A DNA stretch of 64,000 nt from assembly GCA_029260795.1 (NCBI GenBank), contig JAJDCO010000004.1, positions 86,698 to 150,697 on the forward strand, in the 5' to 3' direction. The stretch is from Planctomycetota bacterium. GTDB taxonomy: Bacteria > Planctomycetota > OFTM77. Below, in pieces: positions 36,758 to 45,147 of the stretch. The translations under genes and the position numbers were made by a program. Within the stretch, counting starts at the first letter, position 1, and each line of letters opens with the position of its first letter. The notes under the pieces are model-generated. The model worked only from the letters and a program-made list of their open reading frames with translations, searched no databases and was not told the origin of the DNA.

Positions 36758-37516
36758 TTAGCCGACGATGAGGCGGCGGATGTCGGTTTCGTGGCCGACG
36801 ACGAAGAGCTCATCACCTTCTCGAAACTCGTAGGCCGGTTCGGGGAGCAGCTCGATCTCGGGTGCTGGCGAGACGACGGGGTCTTCGACGATGGCCGGAT
36901 CGTCTTCGGCGATGATCGGTTTCTCTTCCTCGGCCGCGGCGACCTCGGCAGTCACCTCGGGCGACGGAGCCGGCCGGATGCCGACGATGTTGACGCGGAA
37001 CCGAGGGCGCACCTCCAGATCGAGGATCGTCTTGCCCCAGAAGCGCCCCGGCGCCGTGAGTCGCACCATGGCAACACCGGGAGCGAGCTCGAGGAAGTCT
37101 TGGCAACCGCGGAATGACAAGCGCTGCGCCAGGCGCACGGCGCTTTCGGACTCGGGACGCACGACCTCGTCGGCCTGAAGCCGCTCGAGGATCGCCTGGC
37201 GCGTGTCGGTATGAGCTCGAGCGATCACGCGAGGCACGGCGAGGCGCGTCTTCAGCAAGTACGTAACGAGCTGGCTCTGCTCGACGGCCTCACCGATGCA
37301 GACGACCGCGAGGTCGAGCTTGCCGAGATCCGCCTCGTCGAGCGATTGCAGATCGGTTGCATCGAGCACGACCGCGTGGCCGTCTTCGACCTCGTCCTCA
37401 AACTCCGCGACCCGGCGCGGATCGCGATCGAGCGCGATGACATCGAGACCGCGCTGCTTCAGCTCGACGGCGAGCCGAAAGCCGAAGCGCCCCAGCCCAA
37501 TCACCGCGACATTCAA
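36758..37516 (-). CDS. trkA: TrkA/KtrA potassium-channel regulatory subunit
   Basis: A 252-residue cytosolic regulator of the potassium transporter next to it. The Rossmann (RCK_N) domain has VIGLGRFGFRLAVEL and the acidic LDRDP and DATD residues that bind NAD/ATP. The C-terminal RCK_C domain is interrupted: after RVNIVGIRP there is a roughly 40-residue Glu/Pro-rich insert before YEFREGDELFVVGHE. The frame opens with TTG five nt after GGAGG; GTG four codons in is an alternative. It lies 34 nt after trkH on the same strand. The insert might serve as a flexible regulatory loop, but this is conjecture. Confidence 0.9.
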   Translation of the reverse strand: MNVAVIGLGRFGFRLAVELKQRGLDVIALDRDPRRVAEFEDEVEDGHAVVLDATDLQSLDEADLGKLDLAVVCIGEAVEQSQLVTYLLKTRLAVPRVIARAHTDTRQAILERLQADEVVRPESESAVRLAQRLSFRGCQDFLELAPGVAMVRLTAPGRFWGKTILDLEVRPRFRVNIVGIRPAPSPEVTAEVAAAEEEKPIIAEDDPAIVEDPVVSPAPEIELLPEPAYEFREGDELFVVGHETDIRRLIVG

Positions 37517-37550
37517 TCCCGCCTCCCGGTTTCTGATCCACGGCGCCGGC

Positions 37551-39341
37551 TCAACCGATCATGACTCGCTCTTCGGGGTAGTCGAACTCGGTCTTCCGGG
37601 CGTGACGACTCCGCATGGCCAGCACCAGCGTGAGGGGGCCCATTCTTCCCACGAACATCACGACGATCAAGCAGAGCTTGCTCGGCACGCTCAGCTCGGG
37701 CGTGATTCCCGTCGAGAGCCCGGTCGTGCCGAGCGCGGAAGCGACCTCGAACAACAGCGGCAGGAACGGGCTGGCGAGCCCGCGCTTCATCGGCGTGCTC
37801 CAATCGAAGATCACGAGCACCAACGTCGCCGCCAGGATCACCCCCAGGAAGACCGTCATCACAACCAGCGCCCGGTCGGTCACCTCGCGCGGCAGCGAGC
37901 GGCCGAAGGTATGGGTGCGGCTCCGGTGATGAAACGTCGACCACAGCAGAGCGAGCACGACGAACACCGTGACCGTCTTCAATCCGCCGCCGGTGGAGCC
38001 CGGTGAAGCGCCGATCAGCATCCAGGCAATCGAGAACAGCTTCGAAGCCGGTGTGAGATGAGCCTGATCGATCGTGCTGAAACCGGCCGTGCGTGTCGTC
38101 ACCGATTGAAACGTCCCCGCTAGAAGCTTCTGGGAGGTCGACATCGGACCCAGCGTTTGGGGATTGGACCACTCGGCGATCAAGAAGAAGCCGGTGCCCA
38201 CCACCAAGAGCACGGCCGTGACCAGCAGGACGATCTTCGACTGCAGCCCCAGTCGCGGACGAGGCGATGCCTCATCCTCGTCGGAGGCACGTCGTCGCCG
38301 AATCGACGCGGTCATCCGCCGCACGACGTCGAACACCACCAGGAACCCGAGGCCGCCGATCACGATCTCGACCATGACCACCAGGACCACGAGCGGAGCG
38401 CGTTCGGAGAAGCTCGCGAGCGATGAGGGATCGAGCGCGAACCCAGCGTTGCAGAAAGCTGAGACCGAATGGAACAGCGCCGAGAAGAACGGTGCCTCGC
38501 TGGCGCGGCCCAGTCCCGGCTCATGAAACATCACCCAGAGCGCTCCGCAGGCCAGCCCTTCGACGACCACCGTCAGTAGGAGAATCCAGCCGACGGTCCG
38601 CGTTACCGCCGCGCCTTCGAGATTGAGCGCGCCGCGAAGATTCGCTCGCTCCCGAATCGCCAGCCCGCGCCCCATCGCCAACGCGACGAAGGCCGCGAAC
38701 GTCATCAGTCCGAGCCCACCCACCTGCATCAAGGCCAAGATGATGCCGTGACCGAAGCGGCTGAAGTCACGACCGACATCGGGAACGGTGGACAGTCCCG
38801 TCACGCAGGTCGCCGACGTCGCCGTGAACAGGGCATCGAGCCAGTCGTGGCGAACGACCGCGCCACCCGATCGGGGAAACGACAGCAGGACCGTGCCGGC
38901 CAGAATCACGCCCACAAAGGTCGTCACGAACTCCTTGGCCGGATTCCGACTCGCGCTCAGCCGCTTGCCGAGAGCGCGCACGAGGACCATCACCAGGTTT
39001 GCGAACACGAAGCCCCGCGCCCAGCTGACGTGGAACTCGGTGACCTCGAAGACCTTCAAGAGCAACCCGAGCTGCGCCAGCAGCGCCACCAGAACCAGCG
39101 CCGGCTCGCCGCGCCGCAGACATCGCCAACGCCTCTCGGGCCACGCCGCAAGGACGCGGACCACCGTCCAGCCCACGAAGAAGCCGGTCGCAGCGAACAG
39201 CGTCCCGTTCAAGATCATTCGCCAAGGATCCGGCACCGCGTCGTGATCCACGGCCGAGTCCGCCAGCAAGACCGCGAGCGACACGAGGATGCCGAGTCGC
39301 ACGAGGACTCGTCTCGGCTTCGGCGTTCCCGGCTCGGCCAC
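37551..39341 (-). CDS. trkH: TrkH/KtrB potassium transporter
   Basis: A 596-residue polytopic membrane protein. The four pore-loop selectivity segments are recognisable: TSATCVTGLSTV, SAFCNAGFAL, GASPGSTGGGLKT and SALGTTGLSTG, each with a filter glycine. About ten TM helices flank them, and an N-terminal extension of about 130 residues adds three more. It takes up K+ coupled to Na+ or H+ gradients and works with the TrkA regulator downstream. GTG start, 3 nt after the gpmI stop, so gpmI-trkH-trkA appear to be one transcript. Confidence 0.93.
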   Translation of the reverse strand: MAEPGTPKPRRVLVRLGILVSLAVLLADSAVDHDAVPDPWRMILNGTLFAATGFFVGWTVVRVLAAWPERRWRCLRRGEPALVLVALLAQLGLLLKVFEVTEFHVSWARGFVFANLVMVLVRALGKRLSASRNPAKEFVTTFVGVILAGTVLLSFPRSGGAVVRHDWLDALFTATSATCVTGLSTVPDVGRDFSRFGHGIILALMQVGGLGLMTFAAFVALAMGRGLAIRERANLRGALNLEGAAVTRTVGWILLLTVVVEGLACGALWVMFHEPGLGRASEAPFFSALFHSVSAFCNAGFALDPSSLASFSERAPLVVLVVMVEIVIGGLGFLVVFDVVRRMTASIRRRRASDEDEASPRPRLGLQSKIVLLVTAVLLVVGTGFFLIAEWSNPQTLGPMSTSQKLLAGTFQSVTTRTAGFSTIDQAHLTPASKLFSIAWMLIGASPGSTGGGLKTVTVFVVLALLWSTFHHRSRTHTFGRSLPREVTDRALVVMTVFLGVILAATLVLVIFDWSTPMKRGLASPFLPLLFEVASALGTTGLSTGITPELSVPSKLCLIVVMFVGRMGPLTLVLAMRSRHARKTEFDYPEERVMIG

Positions 39342-39344
39342 CGC

Positions 39345-40922
39345 TCAGACCTCGCTGGGTGCGCCGGCTCCCCGACGCTCGATGAGGCTGCGCCCCGTCA
39401 TCACCTCGGGCGTCTCGAGACTGAGCCAGTCGAGAATCGTCGGCGATAGATCACAGAGGCGACCGGCGTCTCCGAGCGCTACATGGCCCACCGCCCGATC
39501 ATCGATCAGGAGCAACGGCACCGGGTTCAAGGTGTGCGCCGTGTGCGGCTCGCCGGTCTCGTAGTCGACCATCTGCTCGCAGTTGCCGTGATCGGCCGTC
39601 AGCAGAATGCCGCCGCCTTGCGAGGAGACGACGGGCCAGATGCGGCCCAACGCCTGATCGACCGTTTCGACCGCACGCTGCGCCGCCTCGAGAACGCCGG
39701 TGTGTCCGACCATGTCCGGATTGGCGAAGTTGAGAACGATGAAGTCCATGCCGCCCGCCTCGAGGCGCTTCACCAGGCGATCCGTCACCTCGGGTGCACT
39801 CATCTCGGGCTGAAGATCGTAAGTCGCGACCTTCGGCGAGGGGACGAGGATCCGCTCTTCGCCCTCGAAGGGCTGCTCGCGTCCGCCATTCAGGAAGAAC
39901 GTCACGTGGGCATACTTCTCCGTCTCGGCGATGCGAAGCTGCGTGCGGTGATTCCGGCACATCACCTCACCGAGCACCTCGCGCGGCTGATCGCGCTCGA
40001 AGGCCACTGGCAGCGTGAAGTCCTCGTGGTATCGCGTCATCGAGGCCATCGCGAGGGAGGGTCGATCCGACACGTCGAACGCGTCGAATCCGTCCTCGAC
40101 GAGCGCACGCACGATCTCGCGCATCCGATCCGAACGGAAGTTGAAGAGCAAGAGACCGTCGCCGGCCTCCAGACGCGGCAGCAGCTGGCCGTCCTTCTCG
40201 ATCACGATCGGATCGACGAACTCGTCGGTCACGTCCCGATCGTACGAAGCTCTCACGGCCGCGATCGCATCGCTCGCGCGCTCGCCCTCGCCGCGCACCA
40301 GCGCTCGATAGGCCTTCTCGACGCGATCCCATCGCTGGTCCCGGTCCATCGCCCAGTAGCGTCCCGAGACGGTTGCGACCGCGCCGACTCCGTGCTCCTT
40401 CATTCCGGCTTGCAGCGTCTCGAGGAAGCCGACTCCGCTCTTCGGGGCGGTATCGCGGCCGTCCAAGAGGGCGTGGAACAGCACATCGTCCCCGGAGAAC
40501 CCCTCGCGCGCCGCCATCTCGAGCAAGGCCAGGTAGTGCTCCTGGGCGCTGTGCACGCCGCCGTCGGAGACGAGACCGAGGAGATGCAGCCGCCGTCCCC
40601 GCTGCTTCACGCCACGCATCAGCTCGGTGAAGGCCGGCACCTCGAACAGCTCGCCCGACTCGATCGCGTCGTCGATGCGCGTGATGTCCTGCCAGATGAT
40701 GCGGCCGGACCCGATGTTCATATGCCCGACCTCGGAGTTGCCGATCAGGCCTTCGCGCAAGCCGACCGCACGGCCGCACGCTTCGATCTGCGTGTGGGGG
40801 TAGCGGGCGAGGAAGGCATCGTAGTTCGGAGTGTCGGCGAGGGCGATGGCGTTCGCCTCACGCCGAGGGTTGCATCCAAAGCCGTCGAGGATGCACAGGA
40901 CGAACGGTCGCGCGGAGCTCAT
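39345..40922 (-). CDS. gpmI: 2,3-bisphosphoglycerate-independent phosphoglycerate mutase
   Basis: A 525-residue two-metal mutase of glycolysis/gluconeogenesis. The phosphatase-type metal site starts with CILDGFG; catalytic Ser lies in IGNSEVGHMNIGSGR; later motifs are HALLDGRDTAP, FNFRSDRMRE and LTADHGNCEQM. Full length. ATG at 40922 overlaps the fchA stop by 4 nt; the in-frame TTG at 40934 is less likely. It couples central carbon flow to the fchA operon. Confidence 0.95.
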   Translation of the reverse strand: MSSARPFVLCILDGFGCNPRREANAIALADTPNYDAFLARYPHTQIEACGRAVGLREGLIGNSEVGHMNIGSGRIIWQDITRIDDAIESGELFEVPAFTELMRGVKQRGRRLHLLGLVSDGGVHSAQEHYLALLEMAAREGFSGDDVLFHALLDGRDTAPKSGVGFLETLQAGMKEHGVGAVATVSGRYWAMDRDQRWDRVEKAYRALVRGEGERASDAIAAVRASYDRDVTDEFVDPIVIEKDGQLLPRLEAGDGLLLFNFRSDRMREIVRALVEDGFDAFDVSDRPSLAMASMTRYHEDFTLPVAFERDQPREVLGEVMCRNHRTQLRIAETEKYAHVTFFLNGGREQPFEGEERILVPSPKVATYDLQPEMSAPEVTDRLVKRLEAGGMDFIVLNFANPDMVGHTGVLEAAQRAVETVDQALGRIWPVVSSQGGGILLTADHGNCEQMVDYETGEPHTAHTLNPVPLLLIDDRAVGHVALGDAGRLCDLSPTILDWLSLETPEVMTGRSLIERRGAGAPSEV

Positions 40923-41566
40923 GAAGACGGCCAATCATTTTCGATCAATGGGGCGAACCGGTCACGAAGACGACGCAACTCAGAGCGGATCCCCTCGACC
41001 CGTGACTGCGCCTCGGCGGCCGCTTCCTCGTCCTTCAGTCCATTCAAGTTCGCCGCGACGTTTCGCAGGCCACCGCGCACGCCGTCGATCGCGTTGTCGG
41101 CGGCCGCTGCCAGGTCGCTCACGACGTGCGGGTTGTGGCCGTCGATCAGCGGCTCGATCGTCTCGAGGACCTCGATACCGGCCAACGCGACCTCCATCGG
41201 CACCGCCATGGCACTCTTCAGGCCCGCCTGGATGGCGGCCGAGCGCGCTCGCTTCTCGTCGTCGCTGCCCTTGGGCAGACGATACGCCGCCGACACCTGG
41301 CCGTAGGCCGCGACGTCGCGATCGACGTCCTCGGTGGCCCGGGCGGCCAAGGCATCGCAGTGTGCGGCGCGCTTCTCGAGCTCGGGGGCTCGATCGGCAA
41401 ACTGCTTGCGGGCGGCCGTGTAGCGGATCACCATCGCACCGAGGCTGGCACCGATCGCGACTTGGAGTGCGGCCACCGCGCCTCCACCGGGCGTCGGCTC
41501 ATGGGCGCCCAGGCGCTGGATGAAATGACGCAGCGAGCCAGAGGCAATGGGGACGGCATCGGTCAC
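40919..41566 (-). CDS. fchA: Methenyltetrahydrofolate cyclohydrolase, FTCD cyclodeaminase family
   Basis: A 215-residue all-helical protein of the formimidoyl-THF cyclodeaminase/FchA family. ETPGGGAV-type sequence (HEPTPGGGAVAALQVAIGA) at residues 22-40 is diagnostic of the catalytic folate pocket. FchA hydrolyses methenyl-THF to formyl-THF; with formate-THF ligase (found 1.5 kb away) it would connect formate to the methyl branch of one-carbon metabolism. No hutI/hutU-type histidine genes are adjacent, arguing against a purely histidine-degrading role. GTG at 41566 has GGAG at 6 nt. Overlaps gpmI by 4 nt. Confidence 0.87.
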   Translation of the reverse strand: MTDAVPIASGSLRHFIQRLGAHEPTPGGGAVAALQVAIGASLGAMVIRYTAARKQFADRAPELEKRAAHCDALAARATEDVDRDVAAYGQVSAAYRLPKGSDDEKRARSAAIQAGLKSAMAVPMEVALAGIEVLETIEPLIDGHNPHVVSDLAAAADNAIDGVRGGLRNVAANLNGLKDEEAAAEAQSRVEGIRSELRRLRDRFAPLIENDWPSS

Positions 41567-41611
41567 GAAAGGCTCCGAGCATCGGGTTCGACGGCAGTGA
41601 CGGCGCTGGGG

Positions 41612-41640
41612 ATTATAGGGATCCCGCCGAGGAGTGGGAA
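41612..41640 (-). promoter_or_regulatory. Sigma-70-like promoter for the fchA-gpmI-trkH-trkA operon
   Basis: On the minus strand, TTCCCA (41640-41635, four of six) and a perfect TATAAT (41617-41612) with a 17 bp spacer. Predicted transcript start is near 41605, about 40 nt before the fchA GTG. The divergent YugP gene begins at 41782. Confidence 0.55.
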
Positions 41641-41781
41641 CCTCGGGGGCCAATGCCGAAAGACCGTCGCCCGATTCGCAAGGATGAGCAGGTCCATTGC
41701 CGATCGTTCGGAGGAGCGCTAGATCCTGTGGATCTCGCGGCCCAGGAACCGGCCGCCCCAGTGCATCCGGAGAACGCCTTC

Positions 41782-42471
41782 ATGCCTTTCTTCTTCGACC
41801 CGACCTTCCTGCTCCTGATCCCGGCCCTGCTCGTCGCCTTCTGGGCACAAGGGCGGATCAAATCCACCTACACCCACTTCAGTCAGATCGCCACCCGCCA
41901 AGGCGCCACGGGCCGCGAGGTCGCCGAGTACGCACTCCGCGAGAACGGCATCACTGACGTCGGGGTCGAGGTCGGCAAGGGATTCCTCTCCGATCACTAC
42001 GACCCGCGCTCCAAGACGGTGCGGCTCTCCGAGACCAACTACCACGGTCGCTCGATCGCCGCCGCGGCGGTCGCGGCCCACGAGGTCGGCCACGCCATCC
42101 AGCACGCGCAGAGCTACACGCCCCTGAACATCCGCCACGCGATCCTACCGGCGACGCAGATCGGCTCGATGGCCGCCTTCCCGCTGGCGATCGCCGGCTT
42201 CTTCTTCTCGATGCCGTTCCTGATCGAGATCGGCATCGGTCTCTTCGCGGCCGTCGTGATCTTCCAGCTCGTGACGCTGCCGGTCGAGTTCAACGCCAGC
42301 AGCCGCGCCCTCGCCTTCCTCGGTCAGAGCCGCGTGCTCGACGAGCAAGAGCTCGCCGGCGGGCGCAAGGTGCTCAACGCGGCGGCCTGGACCTACGTCG
42401 CCGCCATGGTCGTCGCTCTCGCGAACCTGGCTCGCCTCTTGATGCTGCTGGGAATGTCCCGCCGCGACTGA
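41782..42471 (+). CDS. YugP-type membrane zinc metallopeptidase
   Basis: A 229-residue membrane protein of the Zn-peptidase family PF04298. MPFFFDPTFLLLIPALLVAFWAQ is the N-terminal TM anchor; AVAAHEVGHAIQHAQ provides HExxH; two or three further TM helices follow, and VEFNASSRAL with the third ligand-type Glu is conserved. Substrates are unknown. ATG at 41782 is at the conserved start of the family (GGAG at 10 nt); the longer frame adds 43 unconvincing residues. Divergent from fchA. Confidence 0.9.
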   Translation: MPFFFDPTFLLLIPALLVAFWAQGRIKSTYTHFSQIATRQGATGREVAEYALRENGITDVGVEVGKGFLSDHYDPRSKTVRLSETNYHGRSIAAAAVAAHEVGHAIQHAQSYTPLNIRHAILPATQIGSMAAFPLAIAGFFFSMPFLIEIGIGLFAAVVIFQLVTLPVEFNASSRALAFLGQSRVLDEQELAGGRKVLNAAAWTYVAAMVVALANLARLLMLLGMSRRD

Positions 42472-42487
42472 CGGCGAAGGGAGCCGC

Positions 42488-42883
42488 TCAGCGACTCGCG
42501 ACCGCCTCGCCCATCGCCAGATCGACCAGCCGCGATTGCGTGCTCTTGCTGATGTGGGTGAAGGCCAGGCCAAAGGTCGATTCGTCGCCTTCGCCCTCGA
42601 GCCAGATGACTCGAGCGACGGCATAGGCGAAGGACGAGGCCGACAGCTCGATGGACAGGGCCAGCTCGAGGCCCTGGGTGAGCAGGTCGGGAACCCAGCT
42701 TGCCTCGGGCAGAGGCCCGATCAGGCAGACTCCGCCGCCGCTGATGTCCCGGGTCCAGCCCTCGTGGACCTGGTCCAGCCCGGGTCCCTCATGCGTCGTC
42801 TGACCGATGAACTGAAACCGAACTGGCAGCTTCGTTTCGACTCGCAGGTACTCGCGCGCCTTCGAATCCAGACCCAATCGCAT
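42488..42883 (-). CDS. PilZ-domain protein, c-di-GMP effector candidate
   Basis: A 131-residue single PilZ domain. REYLRVETKLPVRF near the N-terminus and TRDISGGGVCL (D-x-S-x-x-G) are the two parts of the c-di-GMP binding motif. The first part is K/R-rich but not a perfect RxxxR, so affinity could be altered. PilZ proteins modulate motility, exopolysaccharide or secretion. Its ATG has GAGG at 8 nt. Convergent with the YugP gene, 16 nt apart. The 202 nt to fhs (42884-43085) shows no gene. Confidence 0.82.
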   Translation of the reverse strand: MRLGLDSKAREYLRVETKLPVRFQFIGQTTHEGPGLDQVHEGWTRDISGGGVCLIGPLPEASWVPDLLTQGLELALSIELSASSFAYAVARVIWLEGEGDESTFGLAFTHISKSTQSRLVDLAMGEAVASR

Positions 42884-43085
42884 GCTGCAGACCTCACCGT
42901 TGCCCCAGGGTGGACGGAAGGTGCGCGATGAACTCCGCCCGCACGATCCGCATTCGCCTTGTTATCGGCCAACCGTGCAACCGACTTGAAGATCGGACGG
43001 CGGGCGCCGCGGTGGTCGGCGAACCGCCAGGCGAGAACGACACGGAGAGTCTCGGCAGCGATCTTCTCGACGGCTCGGCCCCCAA

Positions 43086-44783
43086 TCAGAAGAGGCCTAC
43101 CGGGCGCCCCTCCTCGTCGATATCGATCTGCTGGTAGCCGGGCTTCGATCCCAGGCCCGGCATCGTCATGATGTCCCCGGCCAGGGCGTAGAGAAAACCG
43201 GCACCGACCGACGCGCGGATGTCCATGATTGGGAACTCGAAGCCCTGGGGCGCGCCGCGCAAGGCGGGGTCATGGGACAGCGAGAGCGGCGTCTTCGCGA
43301 CACAGACGGGGAAGTTGCTCCAACCCTGCGCCTCGTACTGACGGATCTTGCGCTTCGCCAGCGGCGTGTAGCTGACCGAGCCCGCGCCATAGAGCTTGGT
43401 GGCCAGGGTCTCGAGCTTCTCCTCGATCGACGCCTCGAGCGGGTAGAGATGCTGGAAGTCCGAGGGCTCATCGGCCGCGTGGACGAGCGCGCGCGCGAAA
43501 TCCTCGCCACCGGCCCCGCCCCGGGCGTGGACCTCGCTGATCACCGCCGCCGTGGCTCCGGCCGCCAGGGCGCGCTCGCGGATCAGCTCGATCTCGGCGT
43601 CGTCATCGGTGGGGAAGCGGTTCACCGCCACGACGACCGGGACGCCGTGCAGCCGCACGTTGGCGATCTGCTTCTCGAGATTGGCGATGCCGCGACCGAG
43701 GATGTCGAGGTTCTTCGTCACCAGTCGATCGTCGAGCGGCTGCCCCGGTACGATCTTGATCGACTCGTCTCCGTGCATCTTGAGAGCGCGCACCGTGGCG
43801 ACCAAGCCCACGGCATCGGGACGGAGCCCGGAGACTCGGCACTTGATGTTGAAGAACTTCTCGCAGCCCATGTCGGCGCCGAAGCCGGCTTCCGTCACGA
43901 CGTAGTCGGCACACTTGAGGGCGATCCGGTCGGCGATGATCGAGCTGTTTCCGTGGGCGATGTTCGCGAATGGACCCGTATGCACGAAAGCCGCCGTCTG
44001 CTCGAGCGTCTGCATCAGCGTGGGTGCGATCGCATCTCGCAGAATCACGGTCATCGCGCCCGCCGCCTGGAGCTGCTCCGCCGTCACGGGCTCACCGCTG
44101 CGATTGGAACCGATCACGATTCGGCCCAGGCGGCGGCGCAGATCGAAGATGTCCTCCGAGAGCCCCAACACCGCCATCACCTCCGAAGCGGGCGTGATGT
44201 CGAAGGCCGTCTCGCGCGGCACGCCGTTCTTCGTGCCTCCGAGCCCGATGACCATCTGCCGGAGCGCGCGGTCGTTCATGTCGACGACCCGGCGCCAGGA
44301 GACCGTCGCGGGGTCGATGTCCAACGGGTTCTTCAGCAGGATCGAGGTGTCGATGGCCGCGGCGAGGAGGTTGTTGGCGGCCGACACCGCGTGAAGGTCG
44401 CCGGTCAGGTGAAGGTTGAAGTCCTCCATGGGAACGACCTGGCTCTTGCCGCCACCCGCCGCGCCTCCTTTGATCCCGAAGACCGGGCCCATCGACGGCT
44501 GGCGAATGCAGCAGATTGCCTTCTTGCCGATCCGATTGATCCCCAGGGAGGCACCGATCGTGTTGACGGTCTTGCCTTCACCCAAGGGCGTCGGCGTGAT
44601 GGCCGTGATCACGATGTAGCGACCGTCCGGTCGGTCGCGCAGCCGTTCGAGAATGCTCGGAAGGACCTTGGCCTTGGTCCTTCCGTAGGGTGAGAGCTCC
44701 TCGGCGTCGATCCCGTAGCGAGCTCCGATCTTCTCGATGGGCTCGAGACGAGCCTGGCGGGCGATCTCGAGATCCGATAGCAT
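43086..44783 (-). CDS. fhs: Formate--tetrahydrofolate ligase
   Basis: A 565-residue ATP-dependent ligase making 10-formyl-THF from formate. ITPTPLGEGKT is its nucleotide-binding (P-loop-like) motif, QPSMGPVFGIKGGAAGGG and NLHLTGD are conserved blocks, with TEAGFGADMGCEKFFNIKCR and VVVAVNRF further on. Full length. ATG at 44783 follows GGAGGAT at 6 nt; the longer frame adds 38 unlike residues. Together with FchA it supplies the first two steps of the tetrahydrofolate methyl branch. Fhs is also used for purine and fMet supply from formate. Confidence 0.96.
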   Translation of the reverse strand: MLSDLEIARQARLEPIEKIGARYGIDAEELSPYGRTKAKVLPSILERLRDRPDGRYIVITAITPTPLGEGKTVNTIGASLGINRIGKKAICCIRQPSMGPVFGIKGGAAGGGKSQVVPMEDFNLHLTGDLHAVSAANNLLAAAIDTSILLKNPLDIDPATVSWRRVVDMNDRALRQMVIGLGGTKNGVPRETAFDITPASEVMAVLGLSEDIFDLRRRLGRIVIGSNRSGEPVTAEQLQAAGAMTVILRDAIAPTLMQTLEQTAAFVHTGPFANIAHGNSSIIADRIALKCADYVVTEAGFGADMGCEKFFNIKCRVSGLRPDAVGLVATVRALKMHGDESIKIVPGQPLDDRLVTKNLDILGRGIANLEKQIANVRLHGVPVVVAVNRFPTDDDAEIELIRERALAAGATAAVISEVHARGGAGGEDFARALVHAADEPSDFQHLYPLEASIEEKLETLATKLYGAGSVSYTPLAKRKIRQYEAQGWSNFPVCVAKTPLSLSHDPALRGAPQGFEFPIMDIRASVGAGFLYALAGDIMTMPGLGSKPGYQQIDIDEEGRPVGLF

Positions 44784-45147
44784 GGCGCGATCCTCCGGCG
44801 CAGTGCGCAGAAACCCAGACTGAGTAATTGTTTCCGTCGAGACCGCCCGCTCCCCGCTGCGGTCCGATCCTGTAACAGCCCGTGAGCGGAAGATCAACGA
44901 AAAAGGAGCATCCGGGGCCCGGGGCTCGTCTCAAGGGAGCCTCCTCGCCGAGGCGCCCGGACAGAGGGAGTCGCGGTCTTGAAACCGCACCATGAAATCC
45001 TGGCCAAGAGGGAATACCCTGGGCACCTAGTCGTCCATTATCGCGTGCCCTGACGACCGACCCGCCTCAAGCGGAGAACCGGTGTCCGCTGATGCCCCGG
45101 CCATCGATCCCAAACCAAGACCACAAATCGAATCACAAAAATAAGTT
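44784..45147. other. Intergenic region between fhs and the carboxypeptidase-regulatory-domain gene
   Basis: 364 nt with no convincing gene. Near 44970 GCGGTCTTGAAACCGC resembles a tRNA-Ser anticodon arm but has a six-base loop and no matching acceptor or T arm. The last 30 nt before the next ATG are unusually A-rich and lack a ribosome-binding site. Confidence 0.5.

Noticed and set aside
44960..45000. A tRNA-Ser-like sequence with GCGGTCTTGAAACCGC
   Set aside because: The anticodon loop would have six bases and no acceptor or T-arm can be folded around it.
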